DNA from: Amaranthus tricolor
Lineage: Eukaryota > Streptophyta > Magnoliopsida > Caryophyllales > Amaranthaceae
Reading direction: 5' to 3'
DNA: 64,000 nt
Assembly (NCBI RefSeq): GCF_026212465.1
Contig: NC_080059.1
Span: 17,716,957 to 17,780,956 of the forward strand
Shown: positions 13,601 to 26,010 of the stretch, one piece after another
Layout of the letters: each line of letters begins with the position of its first letter
Position numbering within the stretch: position 1 is the first letter of the stretch
The notes under the pieces: generated by a model
What the model was told of the DNA's origin: nothing
The model's database searches: none
Seen by the model: only the letters and a program-made list of their open reading frames with translations
Position numbers and translations under genes: made by a program

Positions 13601-16600
13601 AATGCCCCTCTAGCTTTCGTTCTTAACCATTCGTGCTGAATCGATATTGGAACGCGGTCTAGGACATCGGGGATGGCTTAGGGTTTAGCAGATACATACT
13701 AAAGAGTGAAAACCCTAATCATATACTAAAGACTAAAAAGTAATATCCTAAAGTGTAAAAGCAACATAATTTTGGCAGTTTGATCCCTCACTTCACCTTT
13801 ACAAACAAGTTTCCTACAATGGCTTCATCGGCAACAACCTTGATGTAAAGTGAAAAGAAAGTGAGTATTCTTCTTCTCTCCTTTTACTTTTCATATCCTT
13901 TCTTCTTCTCTTCCTTTATTCTTTAGTTTCTCGTCATCTCTCTGTTAAAACCGAACAAAGGCACGAAGCTATTTGGTATAGGGTCACAATTCAAGAAGTA
14001 GTGTTTTTTGTGTCAAGCCACACATGCAACTTGAACAACAACACACAATAATAGGATCTAAAAAGCAACTCCATCCCACAAACTTTTCGTTGTAGTAAAG
14101 AAATCTTTAATGGACATATCAGAGGTTTGCACAACCTTACTAATTGCTTCTAAAAAAACAAAATATTGGACTGCGGGAGACTGGCCAAAGCTTTGCTTAG
14201 ATTACCAAAAATAAACCACAACAAGCTTTGATATTCATCAACAACATTTAATAGCCAACCCAAAGCAACATCGTTCACCCCATCAAGCCTTACCATAGGT
14301 TGTATTGGATGAAGATCTTATGGTTTCATCAACCAACCCCATTTTATTTTTCGCTCATATTGCAATAGAAATAGCCCTTACGTAGATTAAGGTTTCAACC
14401 TTGTGTTGGATGCACTAAATATGGACTGTTAGGGGTCATGGTGGGATCAAAGATTGATTCTTGTCATTCTTACTATTAATTTTTTATTTCTTGTGAAGTT
14501 TGGTTGCATTTTTTGTCACTGATTGCCATGCTTAAACCTATATATATTAGAGGTTAGGGGTTAGTTTCCTTGCCACAAGTCCAATTAGGAAGTTGCTATT
14601 TCTTGTTAAGTTGCATGAAATCTTGCCGGATAGCTTCTTTGAATGCTACAAACAAATTGACTTTCATAGCCTTATACTCCAAAGCAATGAACTTTTGTAT
14701 GAAAATAGAAAACATTGGAAAAGAAATTAGACATGGTAAAAAAAATGAAGGTTAGCCTTGGCTCTGATAACATGTAAAAGTATAGCCAAAAGATAGGAAA
14801 ATCCTTTTTATTAATTGCAAATTGATGAATATTATAGTAAAATGGATTGAACTAAGTATTACGTGAGATGATGTTTGAGGTTGTGCACTAGTTTAGATAC
14901 TCTTCTTGTGAAGATGTACAGTTGCACACACTTGATTGTTGTGTTGCTTGTTGTAGACAGTAACGTCGCTGTTAGTATTGTGTCGTTGGTAACCTTGCTT
15001 TTATGCTCAAATTGGATGTTATGCTCAACACATATTAACAAATATTTTCTTATTGCATTGAATTTTTAACGCAATGTTATGATTTATTACTACTTTCACC
15101 CCAATTTAGTTGCAACTTATTTCGTTCAAAATTAGTTGCATCAATTCCTAATACAGTAAAAGTTTTATTCATCAAACCTTACAATCGAATGTAATATCAT
15201 CCATCTAAGCCAATTCAATGCATGTACAATTTTACATTGTGAAAGTATAAAAGTGTGGAACAACTTATTTCTCCACCTTATTTATGCAGGTATCATATGG
15301 TGTTAAAACGGGAGATGAGGTAAACTGCACTATAGCAAAATTGGAACCCTTGAGAGCTGATGCCGAGAAGATACCTTTGGACATTACATATGAGGATGAT
15401 CATGTTTTGGTTGTGAATAAACCTCCACATATGGTAAGGATCTTCATGTCATACTTTGTTAAAGCTTATGTCTCCACACTGAATTAAGTGGCATGACTGT
15501 GAAGGAAATTTTTGACTTAAATAATTATGCCCCTATTACTTGTGTATTCCCTTTATCTTAATTTAGTTGATGTGTTTGTGTTTTTGACTCCATTTGAACT
15601 CTAGTCATAATCACAATTTCGCTACTATTGAAAAAAATGGTTGTAGATTATATGTCGTTGGATTGCAATGTCAACGACCAACTCTTATGGCATAGACCTA
15701 TATTGATCTTCATCTGCCTTCGGGTGGGATTATACTCCTTGAAGTTTCTCGAGAGAGGAGGCTCACAGAAGTAGTGCAAACCCCAATGTGACAACTAAAT
15801 TTATTTATCGTCTGAGATGAGTGGCTTTTTGTTCACTTATAGGCAATAGTCTTTAAGGTTCACGTCACTTTTGGGAGATCATGGGTACACTAATCTTCCC
15901 ATATGGTTTTTTGAGTATTTTTTATTTTTATAAGCTTTAAGTGTTTTTATTAGCATGATGAAGTTCAAATCTCTCTCAAGCTGTCATGGATACACTCTCT
16001 ATTCATCCTTTTGCACATATTTGACTTAAAAAGTTCAATTGTTATTTCCTTGATAATCATAATGATTTGTGTTCGAAAGCTAGTATAATCTTTGTCCCTC
16101 TCATTTTACATCACTTTCTATTTTAATTTGTCTCACTGATTTTGCATCATTTTCTTTTTTTGGTAATGATCCCACTCTCCTTTTAATCTCTTTTACAATT
16201 ATACTTTCTCTCTATCGTAACCACTCATTTCTATCCGCTACCTTTTTTTTGTCTAATTCTCCAACCCAATTTCCCTTTCCCCTAAATTCACCCATTTTGC
16301 AACTGGTGCACAATGAGAGGGACGGAGGGAGTATTTGCCAATTTGCATCCAAAATAGAAGATCTTAAAGTTTTAAAGGTTTTGCTAATATCCATAAAGAG
16401 ATAATTAAGGTTAAATGTTGTTATTGCAAAGTGTTAGGAAGCAAAATGGGCAACAAAATCACAAGTATAGAGCTCTTTTCAACAGATTCTTAATGAATTG
16501 GTGCTTTGGTATAAATTTCTGTTTATATTAATTTTGCTTGAAGATGAAAATAGCAAACTCGTGTGTCATGGTTTTTTCTCCCATTGCAGGAACATCTCCC

Positions 16601-19600
16601 TGTTGTAGAAAATCATTACTAAAAGATTTTTGGTCTGTTAAAAAACAGAAATGTTAAATTTGAAAAGTTGGCATCATTAAAATGTCTTAGAAAAACATTG
16701 TAGTGATGTTAAAGTTTTACTTTGTTTACTAAATTCAGTTCCTTTGTGCTTTTTGATATCTAATTTTGACCATGAATTTCTGCTGAATTATATTTGATAG
16801 CATTTATTTATATAAGTTCATATTTAGCTGTGTTCAAAAAAGCACGCTTCACAAGTCTCAACAACCCTAGCGATTTTATATTTTTGGGCAAGGCAATGGT
16901 ATTAAAAGGTCTTTAGGGTACAAAATAGTGCCCAAAGCTGCACCTTTGACGCAAAAATGGGGCAACCAGGCGCCTTATTTTAATGAAACGTGTGCCTCAC
17001 ACCAATTCTCTTATATTATCTTCTCTTAATGAAATAATTTGTAACATTTTCTGCTTTTTCGATGAATGAAAACTTTGATTTCATCAGCTGAAGTTGCATC
17101 TCAGTTGCCTACATGTCTTAATAGTATGAATACCTATAATGTGATTAGGTTGTCCATCCCGCACCTGGAAATGCAAGCGGAACTCTTGTTAACGCAGTTT
17201 TGAACCATTGTAGTCTCCCCAATGTTGCAACAACAGGTGAAGAATGGTTTTCTGAGGAAGATGATGTATCTGGGGATGTAGATGTACGTCTGACCAATCA
17301 ATTCATTGGTGAAGAGGCAACTTCCTGCTCCATTCGCCCTGGTATAGTGCACCGGCTAGACAAAGGCACTAGTGGATTGCTGGTGGTTGCTAAGGTTGGA
17401 TTTATTCAGTTTTCATATACTAGTTTCATTTCTATTGTAGCTGCAGTTTGTGGATGATCTGTGATTTTGACAGGATGAACACTCCCATGCTCACCTGGCA
17501 GAGCAATTTAAGGCCCATACAGTAACTAGAGTCTACTTGAGTGTCACTTCTGGGGTGCCGACCTCACCTTCTGGTCGTGTTGAGGTTCCAATTGGTCGTG
17601 ATTTGAATAACAGAATTCGGATGACTGCTGTTACTGGACGTAATTATTCTGGATCTTCAAGGCATGCTGCCAGTAGGTAATTTATGACTGCACACCTTTC
17701 AATTTATTTTACCTTTTGGATACGCATGTGATGATCTAAACAATTAAGGCCCATTTACCTGTATTTTCTCTTGTGGTCCTTAATGATTTCAACATAAAGA
17801 GCAGGTAGAGCCATTTTTGGGGGTTTCAAATTGAAATTGATGCCATGAACACATACTCTAAGCTCTACGATCACTCTCCATTTCCGTCTTTGTGTCTCCC
17901 TCTTGTGGAAACCGTCTCCACCTTCTTTTAGCAACCACCACATTCCTCATGTGCCTCTCACTTCTTTATTCCCTTTGAGGTAAATTATTGTTCCATTTTA
18001 TAACCTCCACAACTAGCGTACCCTTGCAATATATACTTACTATCATAAAAATTAATGAAATACATAGATGCATCCACTTAGTTTTTCAAATTGACAATGA
18101 ACTAGCAACCCAAACCCAATGCTACTTTTGATATTTTTAATGGTAGTGGGATAAGCGGACCCCTTGCATACTAGATCCAAAATATGTATAATATTGTTCG
18201 ATCATAAAAACACCTATCAAGTTGTGAATCTAATAAATTATATGGTGAAGATAGTCAATTCCACTAATAGTTATTTTTTCCTCATTATGTGGTTACTTCT
18301 ATGCCATGGCCTTTGTTCGCACTACTGATCCTCCTCAGAAGCTTCAAACCTGCCTATTGAAGTTGTAGGGCATTAGCTTCCAAGGTTGGAATGACCAGCT
18401 TTTCTGTGTGATTTTTGTTTAGGGATGCCAATCATACCCACTCAAAATTTTCAATCCCCAGCTAAGGGTGGCCATTGGGTGCATCAACCCTGAATCGAGG
18501 ACGTGGATGGCCTTGTTCAAAACCAACAAAGCTCAAGACCAGAAAAAACCAATTCAAAAGTCGTCGAAAAAGTTTACCTAGAATTGAACTGTGAAACAAT
18601 TTATATTGGACTTGTCATGAATCGGACTTGTGTTTTATACACAAAAAAAAAAAAAAAGCTGTAATTATACATCAAGAGTACAAAAATTAGTTCACACATC
18701 AAGTGTACAAATCACCAAACTCAAATTGAAACAAATCCTGGCATTAATAGATTCTAATTACAATTACACTAATACTTCATTTGATATTGAATACTTGTTT
18801 GATAAGTACCAATACCTTTAATTTTTTAGGGGATGCTATCATACATTTATAGGTGATAGTGTGGAGGGAGGAGCATCCCCGGTCCGGAATTTTTTAGGGC
18901 TTTAGGCAACATATTATTTTGGGCGCGTTTTAAAAATTTTACTCAAATAAATCCATTGTGTAAAACATATACATCTTATACAAATGAAATTGTCAAAAAT
19001 AAATTTTTGCAAACAATTCACATACCCTTTGAAAAATGAAACCACAACATTATAAGAAATTTAGAGAATGAAACCACAAAATTCCAAGTTATCGTAGAAG
19101 AACTACAACTTTACTTCTTTTTCGAGTAAAACACCAACAACTTTTCACCTAAAACTGTCAACATAACTACTAAACACACTATTAATCTTGGAATTGTATA
19201 TAAATCATTTTAACTACTCAAATCTTTTTTATTTTCATTATATGAATAATAAAATCCATTAATGCAATCTACTTTATATTAGAATTGAAACACTAAAAAA
19301 TTATATGTTGAACCTTTGTTACAAGGATCGAGGATCGATCTGAGTTGCAAAACGAGGCCGGGAAAAAAATCCACCAGTTTCCAAAATTTGAGTTCGAGTC
19401 GTTCAGATTTTGAGTCAAGTTTTCTTTAGTCATGCAATGATTCAATCCAAATCGAAGTACGATTTGGGGTCAATTACATAAATAATACTTTGACAAGTAA
19501 GAAGTGAAAAAAAGGAAAAGGGAAAGGAAAATGCACTAATAATATCAGTTGCGTTTACAATTACAAATAACTGTTGTAATTGCTGGTGTGTTTGCTAGCT

Positions 19601-22600
19601 TGCAAATTGCAATTGCGATTACAATTACAATTAAAATTACTGCAATAATTAGTGCAATTGCAATTACAATTACAACTACAATTACAATCACTGCAATTGA
19701 AATTGTTACAGTTACAATTTCTTAAAGTGAATACTTAATTAGCTTTTCTTAATAAAGGCTAATATCTTTCTTGTATAGTTACGTCTCTTTATCTTTCTCG
19801 AGCCGGGGGACTCCTTTGGCCGTGCTCTCCTTTATGGGTATGAGTTGCCGCCGTCCTTCCCTTCCCAGACCCTGTCCATAGTTTTTCTATAAGCGGGATA
19901 CACTGGGTAGGATGATGATGATGATGATGTGCTTTCTATCCTACAAAGTAAAAGATAAATAAAATATTAAAAGATTAAAAGAGGAGTCTTGAGACCAGGT
20001 CACTGGTTTTGTACCACCTATTAGGCTACTACTTAAATAAAGTCAAGTAAAAGTAAAAGTAACAGGAGTAGTAAAAGTAAGCTGTTTAAATAGAGATAAA
20101 AAATATTAATCCCTTTTATAATACATTTCTACAAGCCAAACATCAGCACATTGGCACAATTTTTCATTTCAATGTAAGATCCTTCATCTTCCTAACTTCA
20201 ACTCTTAAAGAACGAGCTTCAGTGGCAGAACTTCAAGTTTTTTCTTCTGTTCTCCATCATCCAACATCGATACAATCCACATCAAAGCTAAGTTGTTTTT
20301 CTCTTCTCTTCATTTTCTCTTTTTCTTTTCTGGTGTTCTCTTTTCTCTTCAAACCTTCTTGATTTTTATAGGTTGTTTGGGTCGATTAAGTAGCAATCTC
20401 CGAGCGATCCTAGTCGCGAATGACCCGCAACTGGGATCGAGCAATCCAGATTGCAGATCACATGCTGGAGTATCGGTCCCAACTAACACTGTGTTGAACC
20501 ACTTTGAATCTGATCCTAATTCCTTCAATTTGCTTTATTTTTTTAAAACAAGAACTATGTCAATTTTTATAGATTAAATTTGCCTCTAACCTTTTGTAAT
20601 TCTAGTTATGGTTTCTCCTTAAAATAAATTTGTGTCTATTCATGATTGTATGGATAATTTTTCATTTTTTTCATAATTACTACAATTAATATTGCTCAAA
20701 TAAATAAACGCCTTTAATAAACTTTTCCAAAAGGACGAGACAACTAAATGAGGGGCCTTTGAATAACTACTACCATTGAAATTTCTATACTTACAAGTGC
20801 TAACATTTAACGATTTACAACCAAATCAATAATATATAAATATCAATAAAACAATGAAAGTTCATTTGCCTAAAGAAAACCCAAAAGATCTTAATAGTGG
20901 GGAAGCATATGCTCATGGATTGAGGAAAAGAGAAGATAGTATGAGTTGATATAGTTGGGGTTTGGGACTTAGTAGTAGAGGAGAATAGTGACGAAATGAT
21001 TTGAGTAGAGTTGTGGTTGAAAATGTTTTTGTTCGTTTAAGGAAGCTTAGGTTGCCAACTACAAAAATGTGAGCTAAAAATTCATTTCACTAAAAACCAG
21101 CAGTTGTGAATAAAGGGTTCTTTGGTTTATCCATGGGGATGTTTGAGTGGGAAAGTCAAACAAAAAGGAGGCATTTTGATCTTTTTTTTCTTTTAAAGAG
21201 AAGAGTGACATTGAGAATGTATCAAAAGGTGAATATACCGTCATATACGTAATTCCTAAATAGACCTTCTTAGGCTTTTGTTAGGATTATTCGTTAATTA
21301 AAAGATTGAGTCTCCTTAAAGAAGCAACGTCAGGGATTATTCTCGACTACATTTCTTTTTTGTTTGAGGTAAAAAGAAAATACTAACATCAATGTAATAT
21401 TTAGATGGATAATAGAGGTTAGTTTATTTGATTATCCTATCAATTTTTCATTTCAATCAATCTAGTGAACACTTGTATGAGGTCTCGTCCTTTTGAATTT
21501 AGAATAGATCAATATACCAGTATGTCAGTTACACCTTCAGATGTCCTTTCCTTATCCACCTTGTGCCTGCAGGTACAAAGTCCTGGAAGTACTAGCCAAT
21601 GGTGGAGCAGCGTTGGTCGAATGGAGACTAGAAACTGGACGCACACATCAGGTATAGTAAGTACTGCAGAAAATTTACTTTTATCTGACCCAGTATATAG
21701 AGAGGTCAATTAGAAGGTATTGATGTGCTTTCAAGATTGTAGAAGTATATAGATTATTGAATTGCTTGCAAATATGATACTGGCTACTGGCTAGCAAAGT
21801 GTCTTGCAGCTTCTTTGCTTGCAAATTTCATTGACAACAACTTGCCAAAGCAAATTTGTTAGTTGGGTAGATAAATCTTGGGCTGCATTCTCAACATATT
21901 TCTTTAAAATATTATGTATGTGGGCCTAGAAATGGTTCTATTACTCACTTGATGGGAGCCTATGTTTAATTTTGAGATTGGTGCACTTTCGAATGCTAAT
22001 GCCATGTTATATTACTTTGCCTCCTAGCCAGTCATAATAACTATCTGAATTTTTTCCCTATGCCTTTGTTATTGCTTGAGATTGGAAGCAATTGATTAAA
22101 ATCAAAACTGCTTTGTGCTGCACAAATTTAATGTCATCTATCACAGTTATGAGAATAACGATTTGATCTTTTGTTTTTGCCTTTTAAATCTTTAGCTATA
22201 AGAAAAGAAGACAATACTTTCAATACTGCCGTCGATTTCTCCAGATTTATCATCATGATGTGACTGGAAAGTTGATATCTGACTAATCTTTTCATTCTTT
22301 AATCTTGATCCTTATCATGTTTTTTTTAGATCCGGGTGCATGCGAAGTACATGAGTATTCCATTAATGGGAGATGAATTGTATGGAGGGACCAAGGACAA
22401 AGCCTTGTCAGTGCTTCGACCCAGAACACCATCCGTTTGTCATTTTCAACTCAATGATCTGCTTTCCAATATAGAAAGGCCTTGCCTCCATGCTATGGTT
22501 CTTGGGTGAGATATAAATGCTCTTTCTCAAATTTATACAGCAGTTGCTAAATTCATAGCTTTGCAACTGCCTTTTTGTAGGTTTGAGCACCCACGGACTG

Positions 22601-22692
22601 GTAAGTACATGCATTTCTCATGCCCTCCACCTGTTGATTTTGCTGAAGTATTGAGTCAGCTACGTCATATTTCAAGATTGGAAGGTGCCTGA
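10599..22692 (+). CDS. RluA-family RNA pseudouridine synthase, plastid type
   Basis: Seven exons: 10599-10883, 15290-15433, 17149-17394, 17474-17676, 21573-21651, 22330-22505, 22581-22692. They total 1245 nt (414 aa) in one frame with GT..AG at each junction. It isomerises specific uridines in RNA to pseudouridine. The N-terminal ~50 residues are Ser-rich with few acidic residues, like a chloroplast transit peptide. Residues ~55-112 form an S4 RNA-binding domain ([20 protein letters not shown]). The catalytic RluA motif [18 protein letters not shown] carries the Asp at about residue 214. Motif I ([20 protein letters not shown]) and the C-terminal ETGRTHQIRVHAKY and GDELYGG motifs are present. 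It resembles chloroplastic RNA pseudouridine synthase 2 of Arabidopsis (from memory, At1g76050). Introns 1 and 4 are long because of transposons. No break was seen. Two adjacent ATGs start it; the first is used here. Confidence 0.92.
10961..15030 (-). mobile_element. Decayed Ty1/copia element in synthase intron 1
   Basis: Two related direct repeats bound the region: 10961-11357 and 14773-15030. They share GAAAATCC..ATTGCAAAT..GATGAAT and TGGATTGAACTAAGTATT blocks. Just left of the right-hand repeat the minus strand reads ..TTATCAGAGCC, a mutated tRNA-Met primer site, giving minus orientation. At 11604-11353 the minus strand encodes the C-terminal copia RNase H ([26 protein letters not shown]). 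The rest of pol is unreadable. The LTRs differ by large indels, so the insertion is old. It occupies nearly all of the 4.4-kb intron without disturbing the splice sites. Confidence 0.8.
11551..11930 (-). repeat. Tandem duplication inside the copia remnant
   Basis: Two ~180-bp copies, about 11551-11727 and 11728-11930. Both begin ATTATGGAAAACATGG and run through TTGAAACT(C/G)(C/A)AAGTTCATG to CTTGGAAATTGTAT. They differ by scattered substitutions and small indels, so the duplication is not recent. Confidence 0.75.
15434..17148. other. Synthase intron 2, remaining sequence
   Basis: Apart from the Stowaway MITE, no gene or recognised element was found. A GC-richer patch near 16880-17000 with GCACCTTTGACGC and GGCGCC motifs may be an old DNA-transposon end. 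Confidence 0.5.
16086..16331. mobile_element. Stowaway-type MITE (copy 2), synthase intron 2
   Basis: The right end reads GAGAGGGACGGAGGGAG followed by TA. The left end (GTCCCTCTCATTTTA) is its mutated inverse after TA. The inner sequence (TTTTAATTTGTCTCACTGAT, a pyrimidine-rich middle) matches copy 1 at 8312, so the two are one family. 246 bp, no coding capacity. Confidence 0.85.
19545..19732. repeat. Degenerate (ATTACA)n-rich tract
   Basis: Many imperfect ATTACA / CAATTG / GTAATT units in both orientations, giving strong local self-complementarity. It could be the interior of a MITE, but no terminal repeats or TSD were found. Confidence 0.6.
19770..19929 (+). mobile_element. SINE (Au-like), 3' part
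   Basis: Contains TTTCTCGAGCCGGGGG near the start, CCTTCCCAGACCCTG in the middle and GCGGGATACACTGGGTA near the end, then a (GATGAT)n-type tail. This matches the layout of the Au family of plant SINEs (GAGCCGAGGGTC...; CCCCAGACCC; GGGATTACACTGGGT; simple-repeat tail), except that the tail is ATG-based rather than TTG-based. The tRNA-like 5' head is not clear and no TSD was found, so the copy is probably truncated or divergent. Confidence 0.65.
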
Positions 22693-25600
22693 AATTCAAA
22701 TCAGTTGCATAGGTCAGATACTAGTAGGTGCTGATACCTTATGCTTAACTGTTCTTACAAAGGACAAGCAAGAGCTCACCGAATGTTAGGACCAGCACAG
22801 GTAGAAACTAAACTAACAACACTTAAAGCATTAAATTAGGCCATGTGATTGTTTCCATTTTAGGGTTAATGTGAATTGAACGGAGAGCAGAGCTCCAAAG
22901 TAAATGATATCATCGAATATGCCCTTGTCTAATATACCTTGCACTAGATCCTCTGAGTTTTGGTCCATTGAGCATGGAGCACCTCGCTTCCTTTACTCAT
23001 TCGACATGTGTGCTAATGCATGTGGTGATACATGCAATTTCTCATGTTCTTAACTTTTGTTACAAGTCTATAGTTTACTTTTGTATACCTTTCGTTTTTG
23101 TGGAGGGGTTTGGAACTCGGATTTTTTATTTCTTCCTAGGATGGCCTTGCAGTTAATTTGTTTGTTATTCTGATTAGTGACTGGTGAGTGATTCTATAAC
23201 TCTAAACTATGTCAGAATGAGGAGAAATACTTTGGGCCTGATGAGTTTTAGAACCAGGATGAGGTAGAAAGGTAGAGGTGGTGCTTGAAGAAAGTGTTAG
23301 TCTTGGGGAACTATTATGCCTTAGGGCGAGGGGTAATCTAGTTACCTTCATAAGAGATGGGTTTAATCACCCTCATTTGGGGTATTGTATAACCTTCCCA
23401 TTGCCCTTTCTTTTCCACTATACTACAGATGATTTCCACCTTCCAGTTCCACCAGTGTACTTCCATTTTATTTTGGAGCTGATTTAGGAAAATTAAAAAG
23501 TGATGTCACTAATAACTCAATTACAAGTGGGATGATCTTGCTAATGACAGGGTTTGATCCCTAACACTGTCTTTAGAAGGTAACTCCCCAACCAATCCAA
23601 CCAAGTTTATTTTTGACTCTCTATTGCAGTACTATTAGATTTTACAATGTTTAAGTGTTGTCACTTGCCTATTTGGAAGAAACATTAGATTTGTCTCTTA
23701 TTTTACTGTTTTTCCAATTTTTCCTTGGTTTTTTATTGTCCGTTGTTGGCCGTTCAATACCATGGCTTTTGTTGTCTTAGAACTTGGTTATATGTTGTCG
23801 ATCCTTTGGAGGTCTCTAACAAATGCAAATACGACTTGTACATTACAGAATCATTTATGTTGGCAATCATACCAAGTGTATATGCATGATCAAGTATAAT
23901 GTGACTGAACTATATGCTCGGTGAATTGGCATGTATTTGGATCCTGCATAATCAAATTTTGCTGCAGTTCGCATTCAATTTCAGCTGTTTTTGTTGATAA
24001 ATGGTCGACAAATTGATTAAACTTGCGGACAATCTGAAAATGTACAGATCATGCAAACATTTCTAAATTGGCTGGTGGGAATAGCATCAGCTGCCGAAAA
24101 GTAGTATCCGGAAAGAATATGGCATTGGCATTTGCATTTGTTGTCAGCCACATTTGTTGTCATGCTTTTGGTTCCCAAATCAGCTTGTATTAATTAAATT
24201 AATGTCGGGCTCGGGCATTTGAGTTTAATAATTTTTATTTTGATAATGTGGTCATTGTACATCTATGCTTCACCGGAAATTTAAAGAAAAAAGCTATATC
24301 GTTTTGTGGTCATTTAATTCCGATAAAGATTGCTTTCAAATGATCATCTACAATCTATATTTAAATAAGAAATAACCATAATTTGAATTGTCTTCAAAGA
24401 ATTATTTTCTCTATACCATGAGTCCATAACTGACATCTATGCTATACTTTTGTTTGATATAGAAAGCAATGAAAAAATTGCGAAAACAAGTGAATGAGAG
24501 ATGTGTGAAAGCATAAAAATGATCTCCCATTGTTAAATTAAGAGTAGCAAAATGAATAGATCAATCTTCAAAAAAAACAAAAAAAAAAAAAAAAGGGAAG
24601 TGAAAGAAATTAATGGGGAGTATACATCTTTCTTGAAGGTCACAAATAACAATCAGTGATGCTCTAAAGTCTAACCACAGGAAGTCACAGCCCCATTAGC
24701 AAAGCAAAACATAATGTGATTCGATATTGTAGCGTTGTAAATTAAGTAATTTATACTAATTGTGAAACGCTATACATCTCTCCATAGAATACATTCAAAA
24801 AATAGAATATGTCGCTCAAAATTTTAAAAATCAGAGGATGTACCACAAATAGAAGAAACATCGAACCAGGAGAACCGTATATATACCCCGTATACCACAT
24901 GTAAATGACTACCTTAATTTTGATAATACTCTCACTATAATTGCTAGAATAGTATTGTGTTAGTTGCAATTGCAGTTGGGACTTGGGACTCGAACAATCA
25001 GCAATACCCTCTTGGACACCTTGTAAAATGTAAGCCAAAATCCGTACAACCACCAGTAACCTGCCACCAGATCAGTCTGCAAATGTAAGCAACGATAAAG
25101 GGATCTCGAGGAAACATTATAACTTAGGAATTTTTCAGATTAGAACTGACCGACCCAATTTTGAATATGACTCAACCCAACTCCAAACTAACATTTATAT
25201 CCAATCAAACTGAATTGATGAAAATTAGGCCGGTACACAAAACTACTTAACCCGAAACTCCGTGCTGAATAACAGAATAAGTAATTCTACTTCTCAGATC
25301 GCATGATTAAGGGAATTCAAACAGATACATGTCAGCAAGTGGTGTTATTGATTTTTGTTAAAATCAAGTGCTTTTCAAGACTGAAAACAACAGAGAAAAA
25401 AAAAACAAGTACTTAATCTGGGAAATTCATTAGCATGTGGAAAAAACTAGAGAAACTTCCCCTCACCCAGAATATATAAAAGAGTTTCTACAGTCATGGT
25501 TGGATTGAGAAGAATATATGAAGGGGTTGATGAAAACCTAAAAAATCCTAAAGGCGAGTACAGATCAATGCTTAGACATTGTTGTTGAAGGTGAGTAGAG

Positions 25601-26010
25601 ATGATGGTAAAGAGCATGAAGTGGTTGAAATAGGAGAATCAGTAGAGATGGAAAAGAAAGGACAATGGGGGAAGCGAATAGCTATCACTTTACGGGGCTA
25701 ATAGTTAAGCGCCAAACCTTTATAAAACCTCCTTCCTTCCTTTTTAAACGCTGAACCATCACAACCCTAACTGCATTTCCCCAATGCATCCAGTAACTAC
25801 CGCCTAAACCTTCAATATCTTCAGGGTAATTTTTATTCCCTCTTAATGCAATTCCCCAATCAAATTATGCCCAAATAAATTTTTAGTTTGCCAAACACCA
25901 CACTCCATACATTCTCACAGCTAACTGTAACTCTGTAAGCCAAAGATACAGAACGTGTACGTGAAAGCAACAATCAATTTAATGCAAGGTGAATCACCTC
26001 AATAGAAGGC
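22693..26010. other. Spacer between two convergent genes
   Basis: Lies between the synthase stop at 22692 (+) and the hydroxylase stop at 26011 (-), so both 3' UTRs fall here. AT-rich, with poly-A near 24570-24595. No further gene, RNA gene or element with defined ends was recognised. Confidence 0.6.

Larger units (their letters stand above)
17677..21572. other. Synthase intron 4 (3.9 kb)
   Basis: A long intron between AG|GTAA and GCAG|G. Recognisable parts are the ATTACA-rich tract (19545-19732) and a SINE tail (19770-19929). A modest plus-strand frame at 20293-20577 has a pyrimidine-derived N-terminus and no recognised domain; it is taken as chance or as captured debris. The rest is unassigned AT-rich sequence. 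Confidence 0.6.

Noticed and set aside
20293..20577. 94-aa plus-strand frame in synthase intron 4
   Set aside because: Phe/Leu-rich start from a pyrimidine tract, no recognised domain; the synthase model is complete without it.
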